Assembly (NCBI GenBank): GCA_965249615.1
Contig: CBDFMI010000006.1
Span: 806,001-870,000 of the forward strand
Direction of reading: 5' to 3'
Origin: G963555815 sp965249615 [NCBI: bacterium]
Lineage (GTDB): Bacteria; UBA8248; JACPRG01
Length of the DNA: 64,000 nt
The notes under the pieces: model-generated
Seen by the model: only the letters and a program-made list of their open reading frames with translations
Told to the model about the DNA's origin: nothing
Databases searched by the model: none
Program-made: the position numbers and the translations under genes
In this document: in pieces, positions 34,221 through 43,964 of the stretch
Numbering within the stretch: the stretch's first letter is position 1
Layout: every line of letters starts with the position of its first letter

Positions 34221-34545
34221 ATGTCTGGGCTGATTAGTCCCTCAAAGAGCATTACGGGAGCCAACGACTTCACGACGGGCACTCCGTTCCAAAAAGGCCC
34301 GTTCAATTTCTCAATCAAGGGAACCTTTGTGGCAACGGTCCATCTCCAAAGGTCCTTCGACGACGGATCGAATTGGGAAGACATCGCCTCTTTCACTAAG
34401 CCCGAGGAACTTCAGGGCGAGGCCGCGAGGTCTATGCTCAACGCGCTCCGCTTCCTGAGAAACAAGTGGAGCATCCACGGCTTGGCAAGCGACCATCGTT
34501 GCGACGGCGGGTGCCGACCCCATCACGGAAAGTGACCCGGCGTAA
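34221..34545 (+). CDS. Beta-rich virion protein interrupted by an apparent +1 frameshift
   Basis: The first frame reads TGTPFQKGPFNFSIKGTFVATVHLQRSFDDGSNWEDIASF, typical of small phage beta-sandwich proteins, and would end at 34535 with a nonsense-looking tail. From 34459 onward the +1 frame reads SGASTAWQATIVATAGAD then PITESDPA and stops at TAA 34543-34545, which overlaps the next ATG (TAATG). The sensible protein therefore needs a +1 shift between 34459 and 34532, near AACAAGT. This is either a mutation, an assembly error or programmed frameshifting. Confidence 0.6.
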
Positions 34546-34658
34546 TGGCGGCGGGACACAATAGTCTCCTGGCCTTTTGGATGGGCGGGGGCGGGATTGT
34601 GGCCGTCCTGGTTTCAAGTAGCTTCAGGCCAATCTATCGACCAAGGAGAAGAGGATAA
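34545..34658 (+). CDS. Small LLAFWMGG-type phage protein
   Basis: A 37-residue product with the motif SLLAFWMGGGG followed by a short hydrophobic stretch and a basic end. Tiny proteins with this LLAFWMGG motif recur near neck genes of phages and prophages; their role is unknown. Its ATG overlaps the TAA of the shifted frame of the previous gene, and its stop is directly followed by the tail tubular A start. Confidence 0.65.
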   Translation: MAAGHNSLLAFWMGGGGIVAVLVSSSFRPIYRPRRRG

Positions 34659-35249
34659 ATGCCTGCGAGCGACGTTGAGCTTTGTAGCGCGGCCCTAAAC
34701 CTACTCGGGGATGCGGCGATTACAAGCCTCACGGAAGACAACGACCGCGCCCGATACTGCAATCGGCTGTTCTCGCTCAATCGGGATGCCATGACAAGGG
34801 AACATCCCTGGAACTGCGCCCAGACCAGGGCGACTCTTGGGAAGCTGGCGGACGCACCCCTGAGCGCGTGGGCGAATCAGTTTGCCCTCCCCACAGATCC
34901 GTATTGTCTCCGCGTGTTGACGCTCAACGCGGACCCAGGATCCGGCGAGGACCCGGGGGAGGATTTCATCATCGAGGCGCGTAATCTCCTGACAGACGAA
35001 CCCACGGCCACCATCGTCTACCTCAAGAGAATGACCGACGCCGCCGAAATGGACGCCATGTTCTACGACGCCCTCATCCATAGACTTGCCTGGAAATTGG
35101 CGTATCCGATCACGCGGAAGAGGACTCTGCGGAAGGACGCCAAGGACGAATACGACGATCTAATTTCATCTGCGTGGGGGGCTGATGGTCAGGAGGGGAC
35201 CCCCGATCCCATTGTGAGCGACGACCTCACAAAAGCGAGGGACAGTTAG
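34659..35249 (+). CDS. Tail tubular protein A (adaptor), T7 gp11-like
   Basis: Ring that joins the portal to the tail nozzle. It has 196 residues with the family start (SDVELCSAALNLLGDAAITSLTEDNDRARYCNRLF) and ATIVYLKRMTDAAEMDAMFYDALIHRLAWKLAYPIT. AAGGAGAAGAGG precedes the ATG. It overlaps the next gene by one base. Position after capsid genes and before tubular B is the T7 order. Confidence 0.9.
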   Translation: MPASDVELCSAALNLLGDAAITSLTEDNDRARYCNRLFSLNRDAMTREHPWNCAQTRATLGKLADAPLSAWANQFALPTDPYCLRVLTLNADPGSGEDPGEDFIIEARNLLTDEPTATIVYLKRMTDAAEMDAMFYDALIHRLAWKLAYPITRKRTLRKDAKDEYDDLISSAWGADGQEGTPDPIVSDDLTKARDS

Positions 35250-36970
35250 TGGCTCGCACCAGGACGATTCAGAACAACTTTACGTCGGGGGAACTCTCTC
35301 CAAGGATGGAGGGGAGGTCCGACTTTCCTAAGTATCAGAACGCAGTAAAAACCATGGAAAACTTAATCCCTCTGAAATTCGGCGGGGCTGTCCGTCGGCC
35401 CGGGACGCGCTTCGTGGCGGAAGCCAAAGACTCGACGAAGAAAACCCGCCTGATCCCCTTCGAATTCAACGACACCCAAGCCTACATCGTCGAGGTTGGG
35501 AATCTTTATATGCGCTTTTACCGAAACGGTGGGCGGATCGAAAGCCCACCGCTGACCCCCGTGGAGATCGTCACGCCATACCTCGAGGCGGAACTGTTCG
35601 ACCTCCAATTTGCTCAGTCAGCCGACGTGATGTGGATTACTCACCGCAACCACCAACCGAGAAAGCTGACCCGGACGAGCCACACCGCATGGTCGCTCAC
35701 GCTTTACGCGCCGACCTACAACCCATTCACAAGCTCGGGCGACTTTCCAAGGTCTGTGGCCTTCTTCCAGGAGCGGCTCGGGTTTGCAGGGACGGACAAC
35801 GACCCCCAGACGGTATGGCTCTCAAAGTCCGGCGATTTCGAGGACCAAGGCTCGGGGACGGGTGCAGACTCAGACGCCATCAAGATCACAATCGCGTCCG
35901 GGAAGGTCAACGTCATCCAATGGATCGCTCAGGCCAGAGGTCTCATGATCGGGACGCTTGGCGGCGAGTTTCAGCTTACGGGTGGAGGCGTCAACGACGC
36001 CGTGACCCCTTCCAACGTCATCGTGAAAGATGAGGGGACCCGTGGTAGCGCACTCCTTCAGCCGATCAAGGTCGGCAACATTCTCCTATTCTTGCAGAGG
36101 GTGAAACGGAAGCTCAGGGAACTCGTCTTCAGTTTCGACGTGGACAACTTTGTCTCCCCCGACCTGTCGGTTCTGGCCGAGCATATTACGGAGGGAGGCA
36201 TCACCCAGATGGATTATCAACAGGAGTTGCAATCCACGGTCTGGCTGGTTCGCTCTGATGGATAGCTTCTCGGCATGACCTACGAGCGAGAACAGGACGT
36301 GGTGGGGTGGCATCGCCACACGACCGACGGGAAATTCGAGAGCGTGGCGGTGATACCACACCAGGATCTCGACCGGGAACAGGCGTGGGTGATCGTGAAT
36401 CGGACGATTGAAGCCGCTACGAAGAGATACGTCGAATATCTGGACAACAAATTCACCCTGTCGGACCACCACGACCAACTGAATGTTGATTCCGGCCTAT
36501 CTTACTCAGGCGCGGCCGCCAGCACCCTCACCGGGCTTGACCACCTTGAGGGCGAGACCGTGAAGGTGGTTGGGAATGGGGCTGTCTATCCCGACAAGGT
36601 GGTGGCGAGCGGCCAAATCACGGGGCTCTATCCGACTGTGACCCAGGCGGAAGTAGGGCTCTCCTATGTCTCTAAGCTCGTCACGATGCGCCCAGAGAAG
36701 CCCGAGCTTGTGAGCATCCATGGGCTCCCCAAGAGCTACTCGAAATTGAGCGCCCTTCTCCACAAGACGCTCGGGATAACCATGGGCGATCAGTTGGTCA
36801 CTTTCAGGAAAGCGTTGGATCCCACAGATGAGCCCCCGCCTGTTTTCACGGGGTTCAAGACAATTAGCAAGTCTGGATGGGACGACGACGGAAGGATCAC
36901 CATTGAGCAAACGCAACCTCTTCCCTTTGAGATCCTTGTGATCGTGGGGGAACTCGATGTCGGAGAGTGA
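35249..36970 (+). CDS. Tail tubular protein B (nozzle), T7 gp12-like, with in-frame TAG
   Basis: Nozzle protein of the short tail. The N-terminus NNFTSGELSPRMEGRSDFPKYQ and KTMENLIPLKFGGAVRRPGTRF are diagnostic. The frame is interrupted once, by TAG at 36263-36265 within the conserved stretch VRSDG(stop)LLGMTYEREQDVVGWHRH, and continues in the same frame to 36970. Uninterrupted it would be 573 residues, a plausible length. A CAG or GAG to TAG change would explain it. The downstream ATG (36275) has no ribosome site. Without suppression the tail would not assemble. Confidence 0.85.
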
Positions 36971-37469
36971 GCGGGGAAGCCCCGTGCGCCAGCTAATTAA
37001 ATTTGAGTCGAAGCATATCCCCCAGATGGAACCACGTCTATGGGACGAGGCGAGCGTTCTGGGGATCAAGGACGTCTCTCAGTTCACAAAAATCTACGAG
37101 TCTCAGGGTATGAGCTTTACCGCCATGGTCGATAGCAAGCCTATCGCATCCGGGGGTGTCTTTGTCGTCTGGCAGGGGCTTGGCGAGGCGTGGACCTTCA
37201 CCACAAAAGAGGTAGAGAAGAACCCGCTGTTCTTCCATCGTAGCGCATACAAAGTGCTTCACGAGACCATTAAGGAGTTTGACCTGAGAAGGGTCCAGAC
37301 AACGGTGATGGAAGGGCACACGACGAGTCAGGCATGGCTTGAGCGTCTTGGGTTTGTAGAGGAAAGCCGAATGCCGTTATACGGCCCGGAAGGGCAGACC
37401 TACATTCGGTTTGCCATGCTCATAGAAGCCCAGGAGAGCGTCTTGGGCGAATTCTCGAAGGTGGCTTGA
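36957..37469 (+). CDS. GNAT-like protein, T7 gp13 family
   Basis: A 170-residue protein with an acetyltransferase-like fold: SFTAMVDSKPIASGGVFVVW and SQAWLERLGFVEESRMP, the C-terminal GNAT pattern. T7-like phages encode such a protein (gp13 position) between the nozzle and the ejection proteins, where it is linked to internal virion protein assembly; catalytic activity is not established. It overlaps the nozzle gene by 14 bases and the next by four. Confidence 0.75.
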   Translation: MSESERGSPVRQLIKFESKHIPQMEPRLWDEASVLGIKDVSQFTKIYESQGMSFTAMVDSKPIASGGVFVVWQGLGEAWTFTTKEVEKNPLFFHRSAYKVLHETIKEFDLRRVQTTVMEGHTTSQAWLERLGFVEESRMPLYGPEGQTYIRFAMLIEAQESVLGEFSKVA

Positions 37470-38263
37470 TGAGTGTAGGGGTTGGGCTGGCTGTAGCTGG
37501 AACCGTGATGACCCTCATGGCCACACGGAGGGCGGCGCAAGCCAGGATCTCGGAAGGCAAAGCGGCGGCGGCGGCCTCAGAATTGAACGCCGAAGAAATC
37601 GAGCGGCGGGCGGCCGAGGAAAGCGAAGACGCGATCAGGAATGCGGAGTTCATAGAAGAGAGGGCTTTGCAGGAGTTGGAAAGCTCTGAGATCGGCGCAG
37701 ACTTTCTCGAGTCAAGGGCATTGAGAGAGGTAGAAGACGCGGCGATTGCAGAGGAACAACAGCGGGAGGTTGACAGGCAGACGATTTCAACCTTCAGGGC
37801 CGGGGTCGGAGCGAGAGGCGTGACGCTGAAGGGATCCCCCCTGGTTGTCATGGCTGAAAGCATACGGCAAGCCGAACTAAACGCGCTCAACATAAGGCGG
37901 CGCGGGGCCCTTAGAGCCGGGGACCTGATAGACCGGGCGGGGATAGTGAGACTTGAGGGGAAACGGGCCTCGATGAACCTACTGACCCAGGCGAGACTCA
38001 CACGAATAAGCGGGAGGCGTGTCGGAAGGAGCCTTCTATCTGAGGCGAGGATCACGCGGTTCGGGGGGAGTCAGGCACTCCTGGCTGGCGAGAGAGGCGC
38101 AGAGGCGGAGATTCTAAGCGGGCTGTCTCTCCTGGCAACACAGGGGGCCTCGCTGGCGGGCACAAGGACAAAGGCACCGCCTTCTTCTTCGACGCCCTCT
38201 CTGCCCAAGGTGAGGCCGACGCCGAGTGGCGTCCCGGCCGATGGCCCCTCCCAATTTTTTTAA
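37466..38263 (+). CDS. Internal virion (ejection) protein, T7 gp14-like
   Basis: A 265-residue protein with a short hydrophobic N-terminus (VGLAVAGTVMTLMATR) followed by a long alanine/glutamate/arginine coiled coil and the FRAGVGARGVTLKGSPLVVM segment typical of gp14-like proteins. These are ejected with the DNA and form the outer-membrane part of the trans-envelope channel. The four-base overlap with the previous gene fits the coupled ejection block. Confidence 0.8.
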   Translation: MMSVGVGLAVAGTVMTLMATRRAAQARISEGKAAAAASELNAEEIERRAAEESEDAIRNAEFIEERALQELESSEIGADFLESRALREVEDAAIAEEQQREVDRQTISTFRAGVGARGVTLKGSPLVVMAESIRQAELNALNIRRRGALRAGDLIDRAGIVRLEGKRASMNLLTQARLTRISGRRVGRSLLSEARITRFGGSQALLAGERGAEAEILSGLSLLATQGASLAGTRTKAPPSSSTPSLPKVRPTPSGVPADGPSQFF

Positions 38264-38277
38264 GGTGAGGTCCTAAT

Positions 38278-39873
38278 ATGCCAAGACTTCCAAGGGTCGG
38301 ACCCACACAGGACCCATCCGTTGGTGGTGGGATCCCCCCAGGGCCAGGGAGTCCTGGCGGAGTGCCTCGGGTCCCTTCAGGCGGGGAAAGAATCCCTCAA
38401 ATCTCCACAGGTGCCGCCACCGCTCCGTCCAGGGCAGAAAGGGAGTTTGCCCGGGCACTATTGGAAGGCGGGCAACGGACCTTCAACATCGGGATTGAGA
38501 TGGTCCGTGTCGAGCAGGAATTCCGAAGAACGTCAGAGGCTATCAGCTTGCGGGAGTCGGCCGCCAACGCGATCTCTGAGTTGGAGTTCAAGTCTGAGAG
38601 GGACCCTGATTTCGCAAATCACGCCAGCAGGGTTTCGGAAGGGCTGACTGAGATCCGCGAGGGCGTCCTTGCACAGACAGACGACCGGGAGGTCCACCGG
38701 GTCGTCAGGGATTTTCTGTCCAGGGAAAGCACAAGGGCCGTCACGGACGCGAGGGCCTTCCAGTTCAACAGCACGAAGGACGCGTCCTTGGCCACGCTTG
38801 TCGAAACCCTGGATAGCCAGAAGGAAAGAGCCGCCAAATTGACAGGCGAAGCCTTGGCCAGCGAGCTTGCAATCATCTCGGCCAACATAGCGGCCGCCGT
38901 CCAGGCCGGATTTATCTCTCGCACGAAAGGGGTCGAACTCGAGAGGTCCGTGCTTCACGACATCGCAAGCGCGCAGTCTATAAATGCCGCGCTGGATGAC
39001 CCCGTGCAAGCCCTACTGGATGCGAGGGCCGGGAAGTTCGATTTCAAAGACGAGGAATCGAAGGCGAGGTTCATTGAACGGACAACCCAAATGGTTGATC
39101 AGTTGCTTGACGAGAAGGACAGGCTCGCACAGAGGCAGGAGAGAGAAGAGAGAAGGAAGACGAAGGAAAGGCAGGAGGCCGTGGCAGACGTATCTTATTC
39201 GAAGGCGTCCGAGGGCAATCTTACAGTCCCGGAGATCGAAGAGTTGAGAAGAAAGAGGCTACTCGTAGGAGAGGATTACAGGCGCGTCCGGGACATGGTT
39301 CTGGAACAGGGCGAGGATGGGCCCGGCAACATCGCCATGTTCAACAGGTTCAACAATCAGATCATAAAGGGCGAACCCGTGACCAAGGGAGACATCGCGG
39401 ACGCTCAGGGATTTGACGGACTGAATAGCAAGCAAGTGAAAACGCTCATGGGGAATATCGACGAAGAGAAAAACAAGCATTTCACGGCCCTTCCAGAGTT
39501 TAAGCAGGGTTTGAGAGACATCGAGCGGAATTTCCCGACAAGCGAATTTAGTTTCAATGAAGACGTCAAGTTGCTCGAGGCCATCGCCATCCAGGAATAC
39601 CACGATCTAGTGCAGAACGGAGCAAGGCCCATTGAAGCCTCGAGGACGATCATCAATCAATACCAGGGGGCCATAGATACCTTTACGCCAAAGTCCGACC
39701 TCCTGCGGAGCGTCATTCCTGAAAGGTTCCTCGTAGGCGAAGACCCCGAAGAGTGGAAGAATGACGTTGCCCGGGCCCTGGGAGCCAAGGAGATCACGGT
39801 GACTGAAGCAGACGCCTTTTTCCTTCGGATCGACTCTCTTGTAGAACAACTAAAGATCGAGGGGAATAAGTAG
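38278..39873 (+). CDS. Internal virion (ejection) protein, T7 gp15-like
   Basis: A 531-residue, mostly helical protein in the gp15 position. A proline/glycine-rich N-terminal 45 residues precede repeated charged helices (SELEFKSERDPDFANHASRV, DEKDRLAQRQEREERRKTKE). Proteins of this kind form the periplasmic tube during DNA injection. AAGGTGAGG precedes the ATG. The assignment is by order and composition; direct similarity is weak by eye. Confidence 0.72.
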   Translation: MPRLPRVGPTQDPSVGGGIPPGPGSPGGVPRVPSGGERIPQISTGAATAPSRAEREFARALLEGGQRTFNIGIEMVRVEQEFRRTSEAISLRESAANAISELEFKSERDPDFANHASRVSEGLTEIREGVLAQTDDREVHRVVRDFLSRESTRAVTDARAFQFNSTKDASLATLVETLDSQKERAAKLTGEALASELAIISANIAAAVQAGFISRTKGVELERSVLHDIASAQSINAALDDPVQALLDARAGKFDFKDEESKARFIERTTQMVDQLLDEKDRLAQRQEREERRKTKERQEAVADVSYSKASEGNLTVPEIEELRRKRLLVGEDYRRVRDMVLEQGEDGPGNIAMFNRFNNQIIKGEPVTKGDIADAQGFDGLNSKQVKTLMGNIDEEKNKHFTALPEFKQGLRDIERNFPTSEFSFNEDVKLLEAIAIQEYHDLVQNGARPIEASRTIINQYQGAIDTFTPKSDLLRSVIPERFLVGEDPEEWKNDVARALGAKEITVTEADAFFLRIDSLVEQLKIEGNK

Positions 39874-39874
39874 C

Positions 39875-42800
39875 ATGGCCGAAATCCCGAAGGACGCCCA
39901 AACGAAACGAAAGGCAACCATCTCTCTCTCCCTGGAAGAACCTACCGACAAGGACCTTCAACGTCCTGGCGACGGGGATAACCCAGGGGAGGGGCTCGAT
40001 ATTCATACGGTCATCGCCCCAGAAGACAGGACCGAAGAAGAGTTCCTTCAGTCTCATGGCCCAGATGCGAGTCCTGCCATGCGCCGACTCATGGAGCTTC
40101 AGAGGGCGGCCCCCGATACAGTCGAAAAAGAGGAACAAGGCCCGGCCGAGAGCATCCCGATAGGATCCGAGGGAATCGATCAGGCCACAATCGACGAACA
40201 AACCCTTCAAGCCCCATTTATCGACCCGGTGATTGCAGGGGCGTCGGCCGGGGCGGCCGCAACGAAGCTCGCAGTTAGCGCAGGGGCGTCCCTAATCGAC
40301 GTGATTATCAGGGGGGTCACAGCCGCAGGGGTCACGGCCGTCTTCGATTACCCGATTGGGGCGGCCTCTGAAAAGCTCGCAGAAAACCACCCGGTCCTGG
40401 CCATCCCGTTCAACATCACCCTGGGGATCCTGTCCGGCGGGAGCATCGAGAGGGTCTTTGAAAGAGGACTCGGGAAGGGCGCAAAGGCGGTTTATCTGCT
40501 CTTGAAGGCCAGAAGGGCCCAGAAGATAGCGGAGGGGTTGCCTCCCGCAGACGCCGCCAGGAGGGCTCTTGAAGAGATCGTTGTCGAATCGGCCCAGAAA
40601 GACCCCGAGGGGCTCTTGCGTCTGACAGAGGACGCCAAGACGTTTAGGGACGAAATGGCGCGCAGGACGGCCCAGGAGGGCACGATACCCCAGAAGACGA
40701 CCCCAGGATCTCCCCAGGGGCCCGGAGACGCTCCTGGGGCTCCTGTGACCAAGAAAACCGAAGAGGCATTCCAGTTTTACAGCCCCAACATAGATGAAAA
40801 TATCCCGTTTGAGAAAGCCGTTCAAAACCTTGACGGGCAGAATATCTCAAGGCTTGAGGCGATTGCTCAAAACGTAGACGAGACCCTCGGGCTGAATGTA
40901 AGCCGTAAAAAAGGAGTGGGGGTCTGGAAAAACGGCGCAGAAGAATTCTTCTTTCATGTAGTAGACAATCCGCCAGACTTGGAAACCGTCAATTATTCGC
41001 TGGCATGGAAGGGGCGGATAGCAAATCAGAAAGCGGTTTTGTCCTTTGTCGCAGAAGATGGCGGGCAGGACACCCTGTATCAGATGGTGGTTGGGAAGAA
41101 AAAGGGTGACTTACAGGCCATCAGTCGTATATTGGAAGAAGAAGGAATCAGATTCAAAACGCTCGTTCCAGAGGGAAATAAGACCAGGGTCGTCGTATTC
41201 GACGAAGGGACAAGCCTAGAAAATAACGTCGAGAGTGTCGCCAAGAGGCTCGGCGTCAAATTCACGTTTGATAGAGGGAGAGGAGGTTTCATTGGCGGAG
41301 AAACTAGGGCGGAAGGTCTCCAAGCCTTCTCGCAAGAAATTGAAAGCTACGAAAGAGCCTTCCCTGGGCGTCGACACTACCCGGGAGTCGGTGAAGAAGG
41401 GGAGAGTCTACGGTCTGTGGGGCCCACAGGCCCGAAAACCGCAAAGCCAGTAAAACCCCGCCTCACCCGCGTCAAGTCCGGCACAGAGGAAGAGATCAAG
41501 GCATTCCTCGACACGGACCCCACCGCAATCCACGTTGGCGACAAAGCCCTCAAAATAAATTGGGAAAACATCGGGGCGCAGGATGACGTAGAGCGCGTCA
41601 TTAACCGTGTGACCACTCTATACGAGGGGAGCATAGACGCCGCCCGGCGTGGGAAGGTGACTGACAAAGAGGTAAAGAGGCTCGCCCAGAACCTCAACAT
41701 GAGTCTGGAGGATTTCCTGTCTGCTAGGAAAATTGAAAACGCCTTCTCAGGCGGGCGAGAAGGGCGGGCACTTAACGCCGAACAGACCCTTGCGATGATC
41801 GACGTCCTCGGGTCATCCGCAAGACGACTCAGCGATTTGTCCCTCGCTGTTGCCGCAGGAGATCCAGACGCCGTTCAACCCATGTTGCGCCAGTTGGGCT
41901 TCCATAAGGCCATTCAGGAGGTAGCCTTCGGAGCAAGAGCCGAGGCGGGCCGGGCCCTGCGAGTCTGGGGTATGGACGCGGATGGAAACGTCGCCCATGC
42001 GCTGAAGGTCCAGGACACGATAGACACGGCCGCAGAGTTAGCGGGGTCATTCGTCCTTGACTCAGCGCAAGGCGTAGATGCGGTCAACCCACAAAAACTG
42101 GCGAAGATGATTCAGGCCATTCCGACTCAGGCCCAACTTGCAAAGTTTGCGAGGGACGCTTCGCGCCCAGGCATGATCGATATGCTCCAAGAAATCTGGA
42201 TCAACTCCATCCTGTCAGGGCCCCAGACACACGCGGTCAACTTCCTCGGGAACACCCTCACCCTTCTATACGCAATCCCGGAAAGGTCGGTTGCGGCCAG
42301 GATCGGAGATGGGAGCGTCAAGTCCGGCGAGGCAACGGCCATGCTCTACGGGCTCATTACCAGCTTTCAGGATGGAATGCGTGTTGCCTGGAAGGCCCTG
42401 TCTCGCGGTGAAAGGACATTCGGAAACGTCAAGCTAGAGGGGACACAGAGTAGGTCTATAACGTCCGAGAATGTCGCCGCCATGCTCCCTCCGCGTGGCG
42501 CGGCCTTTCTGGAACCCGGCGGAATTCCCGCTCGGGCCGTGGATTTCCTCGGAGAGATCACAAGGGTCCCGGGTCGGTTGCTTATGACATCGGACGAATT
42601 CTTTAAGCTCATCAACTACCGCGCAGAGCTTCACGCCCTGGCTTACAGGACCGCCAGGGGGGAGGGCCTGGAAGGTGACGCGATGGCCCGAAGAATGATC
42701 GAGGTAATCGACTCCACCCCAAAGTCCATCAAGGTGGACGCCGAAAACATGGCTCTTTACAGGACCTTCACCAACGATCTCGGAGGGTTCGGGCAGAGGC

Positions 42801-43954
42801 TTCAGAATCTTTCGTCTCACCCTGCCGGAAAGCTCATCATGCCTTTCGTCAGAACCCCCGTCAACATCTTCAAATACACCCTCGAGCGCACCCCGCTTGC
42901 CCCTCTGATGAAATCGTTTAGGGATGACATCGCGGCGGGTGGGGCGAGAAGGGACATGGCCCTGGCGAAGATTTCCCTGGGCTCCATGATGATGGCCACG
43001 GTTGCTTCTCTGTCTGCGAGTGGATTCATCACGGGCGGTGGCCCAAAGGATCCGGCCCTTCGAAGGCAACTGAGGGACACGGGATGGCAACCCTACTCCA
43101 TCAAGATCGGCAATAAATACTTTGCCTATAACCGACTGGACCCCATCGGGATGCCCATAGGTATGACGGCTGACTTTACGGAGTCCGTGGGGGACATGGA
43201 TGAGGTCACAGCAGAAAAGATCGGCCTTGCCATAGCGGCGGCGGCCGCGAAGAACATGACGAGCAAGACATACCTCCGTGGGGTTGCTGGCCACGTCGCC
43301 GCCGTCACGGACCCCGACAAGAATTTGGCTCGGGAAGCGCGGAACCTCGCGGGCTCATTCGTCCCCGCAAGCTCTCTAGTGTCACAGGTGAACAGGGCCG
43401 TATTTGATCCGACTCTCCGGGAGGTCAGGACGATGTTGGATGCGGTCCGGGCGAAAATCCCTGGCCTGTCGGACGACCTACCTCCGAGGCGAAACCTCTT
43501 CGGGGAGCCCATCATCTTGGGAGGCGGGTTCGGGCCCGACGCCATATCTCCCATCTATACGTCGGAGAGGAAGGTGGACGAGCCTGTGTCCCTCGAGATC
43601 GCCCGGCTCGGGGCTCCGATAGGAATGCCGGACAGGAGCATCGAGGGCGTCGAGTTGAACCCTCACGAATATGACCGCTTCGTCGTCCTTGCGGGGAACG
43701 AGATAAAAGACCCCAAGGGCAACGGCCTGAAAGAGTCCCTGGCAGAACTCTTCGAATCTAAGGCATACAAGCGTAGCTCCGACGCCGTGAAGGAAAGAAG
43801 GCTCCGCTTTCGAGTGAGGGCCTTCAGGAAATTAGCCCGGGAAAAGATGGTCGGAGATCCTCCATTCAAGGAGCCCGAGTCCCAGGAACTCTCCGACCTT
43901 GTTAATGAGAGGCGCAAAGAGGAAAGAGAAGCCTTGAGACCTCTGGCGCAATAA
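39875..43954 (+). CDS. Large internal virion protein, T7 gp16-like
   Basis: The biggest gene in the prophage, 1,359 residues. The order after gp14/gp15-like genes marks it as the gp16-type ejection protein that spans the inner membrane. There are small hydrophobic stretches (PVIAGASAGAAATKLAVSAGASLIDVI) and, near residues 340-500, a compact alpha/beta insert (NVSRKKGVGVWKNGAEEFFFHVV, RTRVVVFDEGTSLE-like) resembling accessory domains of phage polyvalent proteins. No transglycosylase motif like that of T7 gp16 is evident. The last 450 residues are conserved in look (GPQTHAVNFLGN, GGFGQRLQNLSSHPAGK, MPFVRTPVNIFKYTLERTP). Confidence 0.78.
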   Translation: MAEIPKDAQTKRKATISLSLEEPTDKDLQRPGDGDNPGEGLDIHTVIAPEDRTEEEFLQSHGPDASPAMRRLMELQRAAPDTVEKEEQGPAESIPIGSEGIDQATIDEQTLQAPFIDPVIAGASAGAAATKLAVSAGASLIDVIIRGVTAAGVTAVFDYPIGAASEKLAENHPVLAIPFNITLGILSGGSIERVFERGLGKGAKAVYLLLKARRAQKIAEGLPPADAARRALEEIVVESAQKDPEGLLRLTEDAKTFRDEMARRTAQEGTIPQKTTPGSPQGPGDAPGAPVTKKTEEAFQFYSPNIDENIPFEKAVQNLDGQNISRLEAIAQNVDETLGLNVSRKKGVGVWKNGAEEFFFHVVDNPPDLETVNYSLAWKGRIANQKAVLSFVAEDGGQDTLYQMVVGKKKGDLQAISRILEEEGIRFKTLVPEGNKTRVVVFDEGTSLENNVESVAKRLGVKFTFDRGRGGFIGGETRAEGLQAFSQEIESYERAFPGRRHYPGVGEEGESLRSVGPTGPKTAKPVKPRLTRVKSGTEEEIKAFLDTDPTAIHVGDKALKINWENIGAQDDVERVINRVTTLYEGSIDAARRGKVTDKEVKRLAQNLNMSLEDFLSARKIENAFSGGREGRALNAEQTLAMIDVLGSSARRLSDLSLAVAAGDPDAVQPMLRQLGFHKAIQEVAFGARAEAGRALRVWGMDADGNVAHALKVQDTIDTAAELAGSFVLDSAQGVDAVNPQKLAKMIQAIPTQAQLAKFARDASRPGMIDMLQEIWINSILSGPQTHAVNFLGNTLTLLYAIPERSVAARIGDGSVKSGEATAMLYGLITSFQDGMRVAWKALSRGERTFGNVKLEGTQSRSITSENVAAMLPPRGAAFLEPGGIPARAVDFLGEITRVPGRLLMTSDEFFKLINYRAELHALAYRTARGEGLEGDAMARRMIEVIDSTPKSIKVDAENMALYRTFTNDLGGFGQRLQNLSSHPAGKLIMPFVRTPVNIFKYTLERTPLAPLMKSFRDDIAAGGARRDMALAKISLGSMMMATVASLSASGFITGGGPKDPALRRQLRDTGWQPYSIKIGNKYFAYNRLDPIGMPIGMTADFTESVGDMDEVTAEKIGLAIAAAAAKNMTSKTYLRGVAGHVAAVTDPDKNLAREARNLAGSFVPASSLVSQVNRAVFDPTLREVRTMLDAVRAKIPGLSDDLPPRRNLFGEPIILGGGFGPDAISPIYTSERKVDEPVSLEIARLGAPIGMPDRSIEGVELNPHEYDRFVVLAGNEIKDPKGNGLKESLAELFESKAYKRSSDAVKERRLRFRVRAFRKLAREKMVGDPPFKEPESQELSDLVNERRKEEREALRPLAQ

Positions 43955-43964
43955 GGGGGAACCG

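Noticed and set aside
36263-36265. Phage-wide TAG recoding to an amino acid
   Set aside because: Only one in-frame TAG was noted, and other genes end with TAG (for example those at 27165, 35249 and 39873), so TAG still acts as a stop.
36275-36970. Separate gene starting at MTYEREQ
   Set aside because: There is no ribosome site, and it is in the same frame as the upstream nozzle gene with only one TAG between. It is the C-terminal part of tubular protein B.
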